Source of the DNA: Hespellia sp.
Lineage (GTDB): Bacteria > Bacillota > Clostridia > Lachnospirales > Lachnospiraceae
Direction of reading: 5' to 3'
DNA length: 64,000 nt
Assembly (NCBI GenBank): GCA_028689735.1
Contig: JAQVCP010000003.1
Coordinates: 37,561 to 101,560 of the forward strand
This document shows positions 1-8,496 of this stretch, piece after piece (positions within the stretch are counted from its first letter, which is position 1; each line of letters starts with the position of its first letter). A program made the translations under genes and the position numbers. The notes under the pieces were generated by a model. That model did no database searches, had not been told where the DNA came from, and worked only from the letters and a program-made list of their open reading frames with translations.

Positions 1-776
1 CCCTTTCCAAAGTTCCCCACCGGATCATTCTCTCCCGAGAGAAAGAACACCGGAAGATTCTTGGGAATCATGGCATAACCTTCTTTTTTCTTCGTCTTCA
101 GCATACCTGTGAACATCTGATAATAAGCATTGACCGTAAAGGTAAAGCCACAGAGCGGATCTCGTAAGTATTGTTCCAGCCGCTCTTCATCGCTTGTCAC
201 CCATTCATACTCCGAAGAACCCTGTCTGAACTTCTTGTTATATCCGCCTAGCGCCATCTCCGTCACCAGATTACTGCGATGATGCCATCCCCGGAAAATA
301 GATAAAATTCTGCAGATATGTCTGCCCATACGAAGCGTAGCCTTGTGATGTTCCACGGGACTCCCCATAATGATGACTCCCGACAGACCTTTCCCATACA
401 TCTCGATATACTGTCTCACGAGAGCAGATCCCATGCTGTGCCCGAGAATAAAGTATGGGACATTCGGATATTTCTTCATTGTCCGCTGTCTCAGGGTATG
501 GATGTCACCAATGATACAGGTATTACCGTATTTTTCATTAAAAAATCCTAACTCTGACTTACTCTGAATGGATTTGCCATGGCCCAGATGGTCATTTCCT
601 ACCACATAATATCCTCTGTCGCATAAGAAATTGGCAAACTCGTCGTAACGCTCAATGTATTCAACCATACCGTGGCTGATCTGAAGGACAGCACGCACCT
701 CTCCTTCCGGCTTCCACTCCATCGTATGCACTTCTGTATTGCCGTCCTTCGACGGGTAATAGAATTCATCTCTCAT
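1..776 (-). CDS. Alpha/beta hydrolase (serine aminopeptidase S33 / monoacylglycerol lipase-like), partial
   Basis: This gene is missing from the ORF track because its 3' end lies beyond base 1. I translated it by hand from ATG at 776 and got 258 codons with no stop. The nucleophile elbow GHSMGS lies at about residues 113-118, preceded by the oxyanion-hole type segment ISHGMVEY, and SGENDPVG near the cut end should carry the acid residue of the triad. The pattern is that of cytoplasmic S33 hydrolases acting on small esters, lipids or peptides; the substrate cannot be told. AGAAGGA lies about 12 nt before the start. It begins 16 nt after the citrate synthase stop, so the two genes are probably co-transcribed. 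The catalytic His is outside the window. Confidence 0.85.
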   Translation of the reverse strand, partial: MRDEFYYPSKDGNTEVHTMEWKPEGEVRAVLQISHGMVEYIERYDEFANFLCDRGYYVVGNDHLGHGKSIQSKSELGFFNEKYGNTCIIGDIHTLRQRTMKKYPNVPYFILGHSMGSALVRQYIEMYGKGLSGVIIMGSPVEHHKATLRMGRHICRILSIFRGWHHRSNLVTEMALGGYNKKFRQGSSEYEWVTSDEERLEQYLRDPLCGFTFTVNAYYQMFTGMLKTKKKEGYAMIPKNLPVFFLSGENDPVGNFGK

Positions 777-792
777 ATGTCATCATGTCCTT

Positions 793-2166
793 CTATCTGT
801 CATCCAATTTGATATACTCTCTGTGCTCTGCCAGCGGTTTATACGCCGGTCTGATAATCTTATCTACGTTCTTAAGTTCTTCCAGTCTGTGTGCACTCCA
901 GCCCACGATTCTTGCCGTCGCGAAAATCGGAGTATATAATTCCGGCGGCAAATCCAGCATACCATATACCAGTCCGCTGTAGAAATCCACATTGGCATTG
1001 ACTCCCTTATACATCTTGCGCTTCGCCGTAATCACTTCCGGTGCCATATGTTCTACCTTCTCATAAAGAGCATATTCCTTCATACAGCCCTTTTCTCTTG
1101 CCAGCTGCTTCACAAACTTTTTGAAAATCTCTGCTCTCGGGTCTGAAACAGAATAAATCGCATGACCCATTCCATAAATCAGCCCCTTCTTGTCAAATGC
1201 TTTCTTATCCAGAAGGTCTTCCAGATACTGTCTCACCTCGTCATCATCTGTCCAGTCACTGAGGTTCTCCTTCATGTCCTTGAACATCTGAGTCACCTTG
1301 ACATTGGCTCCGCCATGCTTCGGTCCCTTGAGAGATGCCATCGCCGCAGTCATCGTCGAATATGTGTCTGTTCCGGAGGATGTCACAACGTGAGTGGTAA
1401 ATGTAGAGTTGTTACCACCGCCATGGTCCATATGAAGCACCAGAGCCATATCCAGAATCGTAGCCTCCAACTTCGTGTAATTCCGGTTCTCCCTGAGCAT
1501 CACCAGAATATTCTCTGCGGTAGAGAGCTCCGGAGAAGGTGCATAGATGAATAAATCTTCACCCATGCGATAGTTATAAGCATGATACCCATATACCATC
1601 AGCATCGGAAACTGGGAAATCAGATTCAGACACTGCCTTAATACATTGGGGATACTTGTATCATCTGCTTTGCTGTCATAAGTATACAGACTCAAAAGTG
1701 AACGTGATAAACTGTTCATCATGTCCTTGCTCGGAGCCTTCATAATTACATCTCTTACAAACGTTGGCGGAAGTGTCCTGCGCTCCGTTAATGTCTTATA
1801 AAAATCATGCAGCTGCTGGTCAGTTGGCAGTTCTCCAAACAACAGCAGGTAAGCTGTCTCCTCGAAGCCAAAATGCTTTGCCTCAAGAAATCCATTCACA
1901 ATATCCTTGATGTTGTAGCCACGGTAATAAAGATTACCAGCACATGGAACCCTTTCTCCATCTACTATCTTTGTTGCGCTGACATCCGAGATATTCGTCA
2001 GGCCGGCGAGTACGCCCTGTCCATTCAAGTCTCGCAGGCCGCGCTTTACTTCGTACTTTGTGTATAATTCTTTCTCGATTGTATTGCTTTCTTCGCACAG
2101 TTTTGCCAAGGCTTCAATCTGAGGTGTGTTTTCAAATAATATCTTTCCATCTGTTGCACTCGTCAT
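793..2166 (-). CDS. gltA: Citrate synthase (citrate/2-methylcitrate synthase family)
   Basis: A 457-aa citrate synthase that condenses oxaloacetate with acetyl-CoA in the cytoplasm. In an anaerobe this mainly feeds 2-oxoglutarate and glutamate synthesis through a partial TCA cycle. Active-site elements are present: GPKHGGAN (His), GMGHAIY followed by DPRA (second His) and NVDFYSG (Asp). The ORF track starts 14 codons earlier, but GAAAGGAAG sits at the right distance before the ATG at 2166 (MTSATDG), so I use that start. A good promoter and a leader of about 180 nt precede it, and a hydrolase follows 16 nt downstream. A 2-methylcitrate synthase role cannot be excluded from sequence, but no propionate-pathway genes are nearby. 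Confidence 0.95.
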   Translation of the reverse strand: MTSATDGKILFENTPQIEALAKLCEESNTIEKELYTKYEVKRGLRDLNGQGVLAGLTNISDVSATKIVDGERVPCAGNLYYRGYNIKDIVNGFLEAKHFGFEETAYLLLFGELPTDQQLHDFYKTLTERRTLPPTFVRDVIMKAPSKDMMNSLSRSLLSLYTYDSKADDTSIPNVLRQCLNLISQFPMLMVYGYHAYNYRMGEDLFIYAPSPELSTAENILVMLRENRNYTKLEATILDMALVLHMDHGGGNNSTFTTHVVTSSGTDTYSTMTAAMASLKGPKHGGANVKVTQMFKDMKENLSDWTDDDEVRQYLEDLLDKKAFDKKGLIYGMGHAIYSVSDPRAEIFKKFVKQLAREKGCMKEYALYEKVEHMAPEVITAKRKMYKGVNANVDFYSGLVYGMLDLPPELYTPIFATARIVGWSAHRLEELKNVDKIIRPAYKPLAEHREYIKLDDR

Positions 2167-2237
2167 AGCACACTTCCTTTCTTGTTTCTGGTAGGCTTCT
2201 GTTGTCATAAAATGCCTGCCGCAATTCTTATCATCAC

Positions 2238-2285
2238 CACCTACTGGAGGTGGAATCTTATCTTCACAAAAGATAGATTCAGTTC
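2238..2285 (-). promoter_or_regulatory. Two consecutive stem-loops in the citrate synthase leader
   Basis: Read on the minus strand, AATCTATCTT pairs with AAGATAAGATT around TTGTG, and just downstream CCACCT pairs with AGGTGG around a 5-nt loop. They lie between the promoter and the start codon. I do not recognise a known riboswitch class, and the hairpins have no U-tract, so a terminator is unlikely. Confidence 0.4.
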
Positions 2286-2354
2286 CATATATATTCTGTC
2301 ATTCTGTGTTATGAGACATCTGAGGTCTTTGTTCCACATTTGTCCGACTATTTA

Positions 2355-2383
2355 ATTATACTAAATTCGGTATCTTTATACAA
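2355..2383 (-). promoter_or_regulatory. Citrate synthase promoter
   Basis: On the minus strand TTGTAT (2383-2378) and TATAAT (2360-2355) are separated by exactly 17 bp, which fits a sigma-A promoter. Transcription should start near 2348, leaving about 180 nt of leader before the ATG at 2166. Confidence 0.75.
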
Positions 2384-2472
2384 CGAATGAAGTATTAAAA
2401 ATTTATGAACACTTTATAACCTTGAACTCGTTTTCTTCGTAAAGCGCACCTCCTGCTTCATCGCGCAGTGCT

Positions 2473-3372
2473 CTACACACTTGAAATGGGAGTTTGCTTA
2501 CGTGCGAGCGAAGAAAATGAATTGGAAAGTTTTGCGAATTCCCCAAGCGTGAGGGCCTCCCCACGGATGCTCGCCCCTCTTCCAAGCTCCTCGATTGCCG
2601 CAGTAATCTGCTCTTTTGTAAAATCCACCTCCGGCGAATTGTTCAGTCCATTAGAAAGGGTCTTTCGTCTCTGGTTAAAGGAAGCACGAATCAGACGGAA
2701 CAGCAACCGCTCATCCTCTACCTGGACCGGAGGATTCTCATAACGATCCAGGCGGATGACTGCCGAACCAACCTTGGGTCTCGGCATAAAGCAGTTTGGC
2801 GGTACATTTGCCACAATATAAGGTCTGGAGTAATATTGAACCGCCAGCGACAATGCGCCGTAGTCCTTGGTTCCCGGTCCCACCTGCATACGGTCTGCGA
2901 CTTCCTTCTGTACCATCACTGTGATGCTTTTGATGGGCACATGGCTCTCGAAAAGTCCCATGATGATTGGCGTGGTGATGTAATAAGGCAGATTTGCAAC
3001 CACCTTGATTGGCTGGTTGTTGTTCTCCTCCCGTGCCAGCTTCCCGATATCCACCTTCAAAACATCATCATTCAGGACTGATACATTGTCGTAGGCGGAC
3101 AAGGTATCTTCCAGAATCGGAATCAAAGCCTTATCAATCTCCACCGCAACCACCTTGCCGGCTGCCTGCGCCAGATACTGGGTCATAGTCCCGATTCCCG
3201 GTCCAATCTCCAGAACAAAATCATCCTTGGTAATCTCTGCCGAATCGATGATCTTATCCAGTACGTGGGCATCAATCAAAAAATTCTGACCGTATTTCTT
3301 CTGGAAGGAAAAATTGTATTTCTGCAGAATCTCTATGGTATTCTGCGGGTTTCCTAATGTTGGTTGTGTCAT
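2473..3372 (-). CDS. ksgA: 16S rRNA dimethyladenosine transferase KsgA
   Basis: KsgA/RsmA dimethylates two adjacent adenosines in helix 45 of 16S rRNA using S-adenosylmethionine, a late step of 30S maturation. The SAM motif EIGPGIGT lies at about residues 60-67, and the family's catalytic signature NLPYYITTP at about 130-138. With the ATG at 3372, which has AAAGGAG 4 nt upstream, the protein is 299 aa, close to family size; the track start adds 33 codons without support. It is the last gene of a run methyltransferase, membrane protein, tatD, ksgA; the tatD-ksgA neighbourhood is common in Firmicutes. The C-terminal tail past LGEFAKL is a little long. No clear terminator follows. Confidence 0.95.
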   Translation of the reverse strand: MTQPTLGNPQNTIEILQKYNFSFQKKYGQNFLIDAHVLDKIIDSAEITKDDFVLEIGPGIGTMTQYLAQAAGKVVAVEIDKALIPILEDTLSAYDNVSVLNDDVLKVDIGKLAREENNNQPIKVVANLPYYITTPIIMGLFESHVPIKSITVMVQKEVADRMQVGPGTKDYGALSLAVQYYSRPYIVANVPPNCFMPRPKVGSAVIRLDRYENPPVQVEDERLLFRLIRASFNQRRKTLSNGLNNSPEVDFTKEQITAAIEELGRGASIRGEALTLGEFAKLSNSFSSLARKQTPISSV

Positions 3373-3412
3373 GTTCTCTCCTTTTGGTTCTATGGTTTCC
3401 TGTGCTGCTCTT

Positions 3413-4174
3413 CTAAAATCGATAAAACTCCCGTGCATTTTTTTCTGTCTGCTCCAAAACCTCATCTTCACTTACGCCTTTCAGCTGTGCGATTTCCGCA
3501 ACTACGTAAGGCAGATTCCGGGAAGAGTTGCGCTTTCCTCTATTGGGTGCAGGTGCCAGATAGGGACTGTCCGTCTCCAGCAAAATGGATGTCAGCGGAA
3601 CCGCCTTTACCACCTTCTTCAGCTTCTTTGCATTTCCAAAGGTCACCACTCCGCCGATTCCAAGATAATATCCCATTCCTGTATATTCCAGCGCCTGATC
3701 CACAGAATAAGAATAGCAGTGAATATCGCATACCAGGTCCTTCCCCTGTTCCTTTAGAATTTCCATGGTGTCCGCCGCTGCGTCTCTGCTGTGGATGACC
3801 ACCGGAAGTCCCAGCTCGCGCGCCAGCTGCAGCTGCCGGATGAACCACGTTTTCTGGACGTCGTGGTGCTCCTTATCCCAGTAATAATCCAATCCGATCT
3901 CGCCCACCGCCAGAACCTTCTCCTGCCGGCACATTTCCCTCAGCTGCGCAAATGTCTCCTCATTCAGCTTGCCCACCTCATCGGGATGGATGCCGATGGT
4001 TCCATAGACATCCGGGTACTGCTTTGTAAGCTCCAGCGTTCTTTGACATCCCGCCAGAGATGCCCCGCTGTTCACAACTGCCGCAATCCCATGCTCCTTC
4101 AGCGAAGACAGCAGTTCGGCTCTGTCCTCGCCGAAGGATTCGTCATCATAATGTGCATGTGTATCAATAATCAT
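3413..4174 (-). CDS. tatD: TatD family metal-dependent hydrolase / deoxyribonuclease
   Basis: A 253-aa amidohydrolase-fold DNase of the TatD family (3'-5' exonuclease activity in characterised members, linked to DNA repair). All metal ligands are visible: DTHAH at the N-terminus, GEIGLDYYWD (Glu), VVIHSRDA (His), CDIHCYS (His) and LLETDSPYLAP (Asp). I start at ATG 4174, with GGAGAAAGAC directly upstream; the track start is 8 codons earlier. It lies 40 nt upstream of ksgA and 38 nt downstream of the large membrane protein, in one probable operon. Cytoplasmic; no signal peptide. Confidence 0.95.
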   Translation of the reverse strand: MIIDTHAHYDDESFGEDRAELLSSLKEHGIAAVVNSGASLAGCQRTLELTKQYPDVYGTIGIHPDEVGKLNEETFAQLREMCRQEKVLAVGEIGLDYYWDKEHHDVQKTWFIRQLQLARELGLPVVIHSRDAAADTMEILKEQGKDLVCDIHCYSYSVDQALEYTGMGYYLGIGGVVTFGNAKKLKKVVKAVPLTSILLETDSPYLAPAPNRGKRNSSRNLPYVVAEIAQLKGVSEDEVLEQTEKNAREFYRF

Positions 4175-4212
4175 GTCTTTCTCCTTGCTTCTTCTCAATC
4201 AATTTCTGAATA

Positions 4213-6648
4213 CTATTTCCCATTGGAAATGTATCCGATGAATGTATTTCCTCCAGTCGCTGCCATCTGAGTGACCGCATCCATGGCTCCCTGATTCTCC
4301 AGTCCGGTGGCGGGGTCGATATACGTTACCGTGGAAGTGGTATATCCTGTCAGAAGTATCGCCTGATCCACCCCGGTCAGTGCAATTACCGGAAGTCCCT
4401 TGTTAATTATATAGAGCACCTGGTCCAGTGTGCATCCGGTCAAATCCACTTTGGTCGCATCATAACTGCTCATCACACGCTCGCAGGCTGCCTTTGTGGT
4501 CTCGCCTTCCTCCGTGCCAAATATGCCGACGCCGGTTTCAAAGGACAGATCACGATTTCCTTTTTCCCATAGATACGCCTGCTCCGAAGAAATCACAACA
4601 CCAGAGACTGCCTCGGCCTTTGCGACCGCGTAGCCTGCCTTGTCATACACACCTTCCAACCGTCCCATGCCGTAGACGTAGAACTTATTTTCCTCCGCCG
4701 CACCGTCCAGTGCAATGGTTGCCGCCTGCTCATAAAGCACCTGCCGCGGTCTGAGCACCTTTGGTGACGGGTCGGAGATTCCTTCTGCATACAAAAGACG
4801 CATCTGCCGTTCCATTTTCTCAGAGGTGTAGGATTCCAGCGAAATATTGCTCTCCGCCTTTTCCTCATTATTCGTCACGTAATCCTGAGCGATTCCGGTG
4901 TAGATTCCCTCATTCTTCTGCAGTCGGTTCACGGTAAGCATGCCGTTCTCCACCAGGACATCTTCAATATAGATGCTATCCTGCTGGTAAGTCTTGACCA
5001 CTTCACCCTTGCTGTCCTGAATTTCCATGACATACATCGGAAGGATTCCTTCCCCGCCCACAGTTGCTCCTGCATCCTCTGGCTTTGCAAATCCATAGGC
5101 AAAGTCGCTGAATACGAACCCAAGAGGGGTGATGGATTCTCCCTGTGGTGCACTGACTGTCCGCTTTTGGGCTGTATTCAGATTGAGTACCGTCACCTCG
5201 GTAAACTTTCCTTCAGAAGATGCACTCACAAATGCCAGCAGATGCCCGTCCTCCGACACAACATATTGTCCGTCCTTCAGATTCTCTGCAATCACATTCT
5301 GCTTCTGGTCTTCCACATTGATCTCGTAGAGCGATCCGCCCGTCAAAACATAGAGCAGATGGCTTTCATTGTGGTAATACACCAGTCTGCCAAGCTCTTC
5401 CTCGGCGATGGCAAATGATTTGTCACTTGGAATGAATGCTTTTTCTTCCACCGAGTTCTTCTCAATATCGAAGTAGAAAATATCCACACCGACCATTCCT
5501 TCATGAGCACCCCGGTTCATATATCCATAGACTGCAAATGTAGTGCTGCCATTTGCATCCACACTGATGATCCGCACGGCATGCTGACTGTTGCGATTTC
5601 TCGGGTCCGTACTTCCGGTCCCTGAGAAGCTATATAGCAGAGACAGCTGATCCGCCTCCTGATTGTAATTCCAAAGCTCCCGCTCCTGTACAAAAGACAC
5701 AATCGTACCGTCATCATTTGTCACATATGGGATATCCGATGGGACGATTCCAAGCAAGATTCCCGATTCACTCATCACCTTTCCACTACCATTGAATTCC
5801 TGGTTCATGGTCCGGTTATAGTCCAGAAGGAAAATCTGCTCGCGGGCATAACGAACCCGGAAAAACTCTTCTATGTTGTAGGTCTCGGTTTGTGTATCCC
5901 CCTCACAGGTTACCTGATAGGATGCCTGTACCGAAGTGTACATGCTGTTGCTCTCCTTGATGCTCCACTGCACCTCACTTGCAAGCTGCGGAGCCAGACT
6001 CCCCCACATCACCTGGTCTGCCGAAGAATTGATGGTCACCCTCTGGTACGTGCTGTTGTCTCCGTCACTGTTCGGCTCCAGATACGTTGTGAGCTCGCTC
6101 TGTGCCGATTTTTCAAAGGTCTTGTTGTGAAAATCCTGTACGAAATCCAGACACTGCTTCAATGACAGGTCATCCGGTTTCTCCACCCGTGTATAGTACG
6201 AAACTGTTTTTTTCCCAATCTGCAGTTTCAGCTCCAGGACGCCTTCTTTGGCTTCTCCCAGTGCGTTTCCGACACGAATTGCCACCTGGTTGTTCTCGAT
6301 TGCCGCTTCATCCTCCAGATATTTTGTTTCTCCGTCCAGAGAATATACGGTGTAGCCCACCTCGGTAAGCTCATTTCCATAGTCTTGAAATGTTGTCTCC
6401 AGAGTTCCGTCAGCGTTAAGCGGTGTAATTGTATCCCGCATGGCAGTAATGTCCATCTCGCTCACATAGCCGACTAAGGTATTAACTGTTGTTCCTTCCT
6501 CTGTAAAGGATACCGTAGGCAGAGAAGCCTCCGCCATGTCGGAGGTCACATCCTCTACATTTCTATTTGTAATCACACTGATGACAACCAGCGACAGCAG
6601 AAAAATAACGCTGAGCACGCTGATTTTTATGATTCTCCTTCTTCTCAT
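4213..6648 (-). CDS. Membrane-anchored extracytoplasmic protein with C-terminal C39-like fold (probably inactive)
   Basis: An 811-aa protein with an N-terminal MRRRR stretch and one transmembrane helix at about residues 6-28, so nearly all of it should lie outside the membrane. The C-terminal ~120 residues have the layout of a C39-like papain-fold domain: a Cys in KAACERV, then GLPVIALT, then ILLTGY and YIDPATG. The position that is usually His in GHAVVLTGY-type motifs is Gln here (VDQAILLTGY), so activity is doubtful. The middle looks like a beta-rich, propeller-like region by its spacing, which is only a guess. The start is ATG 6648 behind AAAGGGAG. It sits between a methyltransferase and tatD. 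I cannot assign a function. Confidence 0.8.
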   Translation of the reverse strand: MRRRRIIKISVLSVIFLLSLVVISVITNRNVEDVTSDMAEASLPTVSFTEEGTTVNTLVGYVSEMDITAMRDTITPLNADGTLETTFQDYGNELTEVGYTVYSLDGETKYLEDEAAIENNQVAIRVGNALGEAKEGVLELKLQIGKKTVSYYTRVEKPDDLSLKQCLDFVQDFHNKTFEKSAQSELTTYLEPNSDGDNSTYQRVTINSSADQVMWGSLAPQLASEVQWSIKESNSMYTSVQASYQVTCEGDTQTETYNIEEFFRVRYAREQIFLLDYNRTMNQEFNGSGKVMSESGILLGIVPSDIPYVTNDDGTIVSFVQERELWNYNQEADQLSLLYSFSGTGSTDPRNRNSQHAVRIISVDANGSTTFAVYGYMNRGAHEGMVGVDIFYFDIEKNSVEEKAFIPSDKSFAIAEEELGRLVYYHNESHLLYVLTGGSLYEINVEDQKQNVIAENLKDGQYVVSEDGHLLAFVSASSEGKFTEVTVLNLNTAQKRTVSAPQGESITPLGFVFSDFAYGFAKPEDAGATVGGEGILPMYVMEIQDSKGEVVKTYQQDSIYIEDVLVENGMLTVNRLQKNEGIYTGIAQDYVTNNEEKAESNISLESYTSEKMERQMRLLYAEGISDPSPKVLRPRQVLYEQAATIALDGAAEENKFYVYGMGRLEGVYDKAGYAVAKAEAVSGVVISSEQAYLWEKGNRDLSFETGVGIFGTEEGETTKAACERVMSSYDATKVDLTGCTLDQVLYIINKGLPVIALTGVDQAILLTGYTTSTVTYIDPATGLENQGAMDAVTQMAATGGNTFIGYISNGK

Positions 6649-6718
6649 TTTTACTCCCTTTCTTTCAAACACCAGCCTGTCTCAAATTTGTCTTCGCCTG
6701 ACAGACTAATGCTGCATG

Positions 6719-7969
6719 TCAGATTTTTGTAGAAACCTTGTGGGTATTCAATAACTTCCCAAGTGTCGGTTCCACATGCAGATAAGTCTCACATGCGTCA
6801 ATTTCCTTCTGGCTCGTTTTGCATTTGCCACTCATCTTATCCTGCTTCACTCCCCGAATCAGGATGTTCTTCGGTGTGTGCTCCATGTCGATAAATTCCA
6901 GAACCTGAGTCTCATAGCCCTGACTCTCCAGATATTCCGCACGCAAGCCATCCGTCACCAGTGCCGCCATACGCTCCTTCAAAAGACCATACTTGAGCAC
7001 TGGGCGCAGCTCCTCGCTCTGAATCTGCCGATTCACTTCATGCTGACAGCACGGCACCGACAGAATGACTCTGGCATTCCAGCCGATGGCCTTGGCGAGG
7101 GCAAAATCCGTTGCCGTATCACAGGCATGCAGCGTCACTACCATATCTACCTCATCTACGCCTGTGTAATCTGCAATATCCCCCTCCAGGAACTTCAGCT
7201 TTTCATACCCATATTTCTCGCTCAATTCATTGCAGTGACGAATCACATCTCTCTTCAAGTCCAGCCCGATAATACGAATGTCATATTTCTTCAATTCGTG
7301 CAGATAATAGTACATGGCAAATGTAAGATAGGACTTGCCGCATCCGAAATCCAGAATCGTCACTTCACGATCCTTCGGAAGCTGTGGCAGAATATCCTCA
7401 ATGAATTCCAAAAAACGATTGATCTGACGAAACTTATCAAACCGGGAGCGAACGACTTTTCCATCCGGAGTCATCACGCCAAGATCCTTAAGAAACGGAA
7501 CTGGTCTCCCTTCCTGCAAAATATATTCCTTCTTGCGGTTGTGAGAAAGACTCACTTCGCGAGCCGTCCCCGACTGCATCTTTTTCTTGATTGTAACCTT
7601 GCCCTTTTTACTGACCAGCACATTTGCCTGAAGATTCTTCGTCTCCAGCTGCATCTGCTTGAATTCCTGCATCAGCTCTGTAAGCCGCTCTGCAGCCTCC
7701 CCGGCTTTTAAGTTCTCGTGAAATGCCTGCGTCTTTGTAAAGGATTCCAGCTGAAAAAACAGCTCCTGCCCTTTCAGAATCGGACGAACCTTGATACGCA
7801 GCACGTCTGCCGCACCTTCCGGCCCGTTTTGTGTAGTTTGTCCGGTCTGTTCATTCTGCTCAGTTGGGGCAGTCTGTCCGGTCTGTTTTCTGCTTCTCGG
7901 GCTGCTGAGCGTGGCGGTGAGGAAAGCCGCATCCAGCGTCTGTTGTAATAATTTTTTTAATTCCTGCAT
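6719..7969 (-). CDS. Class I SAM-dependent methyltransferase (Methyltransf_32-like)
   Basis: A 416-aa protein with SAM motif I TILDFGCGKSYLTF at about residues 200-214 and a later LSVPCCQHEVN motif, resembling the Methyltransf_32 group whose better-known members methylate RNA. The N-terminal third is polar, with a Gln/Thr-rich stretch at about residues 28-50, and may be an RNA-binding or linker part. GGAGA lies 7 nt before the ATG at 7969. The next gene begins 70 nt downstream, so it probably leads the operon that ends with ksgA. That would fit a ribosome or RNA modification role, but the substrate is inferred, not seen. Confidence 0.8.
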   Translation of the reverse strand: MQELKKLLQQTLDAAFLTATLSSPRSRKQTGQTAPTEQNEQTGQTTQNGPEGAADVLRIKVRPILKGQELFFQLESFTKTQAFHENLKAGEAAERLTELMQEFKQMQLETKNLQANVLVSKKGKVTIKKKMQSGTAREVSLSHNRKKEYILQEGRPVPFLKDLGVMTPDGKVVRSRFDKFRQINRFLEFIEDILPQLPKDREVTILDFGCGKSYLTFAMYYYLHELKKYDIRIIGLDLKRDVIRHCNELSEKYGYEKLKFLEGDIADYTGVDEVDMVVTLHACDTATDFALAKAIGWNARVILSVPCCQHEVNRQIQSEELRPVLKYGLLKERMAALVTDGLRAEYLESQGYETQVLEFIDMEHTPKNILIRGVKQDKMSGKCKTSQKEIDACETYLHVEPTLGKLLNTHKVSTKI

Positions 7970-8062
7970 TTATATTCTCCAATTGATTTTTATGATTCAT
8001 TTGTAGGTAAGTAGCTTCGCTTGTAAGTAAATGGCTCTTTTCTCAGCTAATTTAGTTCCTTT

Positions 8063-8104
8063 GACAGGTGCACAAAAAAACGTACACCTATCAATATTAT
8101 AACA
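8063..8104 (-). promoter_or_regulatory. Extended -10 promoter and palindromic start region of the methyltransferase operon
   Basis: Minus-strand TGTTATAAT (8104-8096) is a perfect extended -10 element. Just downstream, over the expected start of transcription, lies an 11-bp inverted repeat, GATAGGTGTAC / GTGCACCTGTC, around an oligo-T loop (8092-8063). Both mismatches become G-U pairs in the minus-strand RNA. It could be an operator or a 5'-end hairpin. Confidence 0.5.
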
Positions 8105-8244
8105 AATGTACACAATTTATGATATACTATTTGAAAAGTTCGTATTAGAAGCCCATCTGTGTGTTACTGTTTGCGCCTATGCAAGGGGTGCCACGAGCAG
8201 CGCGGACAATATCTGATTTGTAAGTTATAACACGGAGGTACCAC

Positions 8245-8496
8245 ATGAATTATACCTATATGATCAAATGCAGTGACGGAAGTCTCTACACCGGCTGGAC
8301 CAACAATCTAGAAAAAAGAATCGATGCACATAACAGTGGTAATGGCGCCAAGTATACGAAAGCCCGACTCCCGGTAACGCTCGTCTATTATGAAAAATTT
8401 GCAACAAAAGAAGAGGCGATGAAGCGCGAATACGCCATCAAACACCTCTCCCGTGCGCAAAAATTAAAACTGATAAAAGCCGACACTGCTCAATAA
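8245..8496 (+). CDS. GIY-YIG nuclease superfamily protein (UPF0213/YhbQ-like)
   Basis: An 83-aa single-domain GIY-YIG protein: YTYMIKCSDGSLYTGWT is the signature (Y..... LYTGW), followed by LEKRIDAHN with the conserved Arg and KREYAIKHLSR with the catalytic Glu region. Stand-alone members of this size are common in Firmicutes and are thought to act on DNA in repair; the true role is not established. GGAGG sits 8 nt upstream of the ATG. The gene ends directly against the convergent spoIIQ-like gene with no spacer (stops at 8494-8496 and 8497-8499). A possible -10 TATACT lies at 8123-8128 without a good -35. Confidence 0.9.
   Translation: MNYTYMIKCSDGSLYTGWTNNLEKRIDAHNSGNGAKYTKARLPVTLVYYEKFATKEEAMKREYAIKHLSRAQKLKLIKADTAQ

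Noticed and set aside
318-567. Plus-strand ORFs near the window start
   Set aside because: Antisense to the hydrolase at 1-776, which has the GHSMGS motif and continues past the edge.
2403-2585. 60-aa minus-strand ORF past the end of ksgA, ending ALYEENEFKVIKCS
   Set aside because: It overlaps ksgA in another frame and has no ribosome-binding site; its tail looks coding-like, but nothing supports a gene.
6776-7711. Plus-strand ORF of 311 aa
   Set aside because: Fully antisense to the methyltransferase, which has a SAM motif and ribosome-binding site; the plus frame has none.
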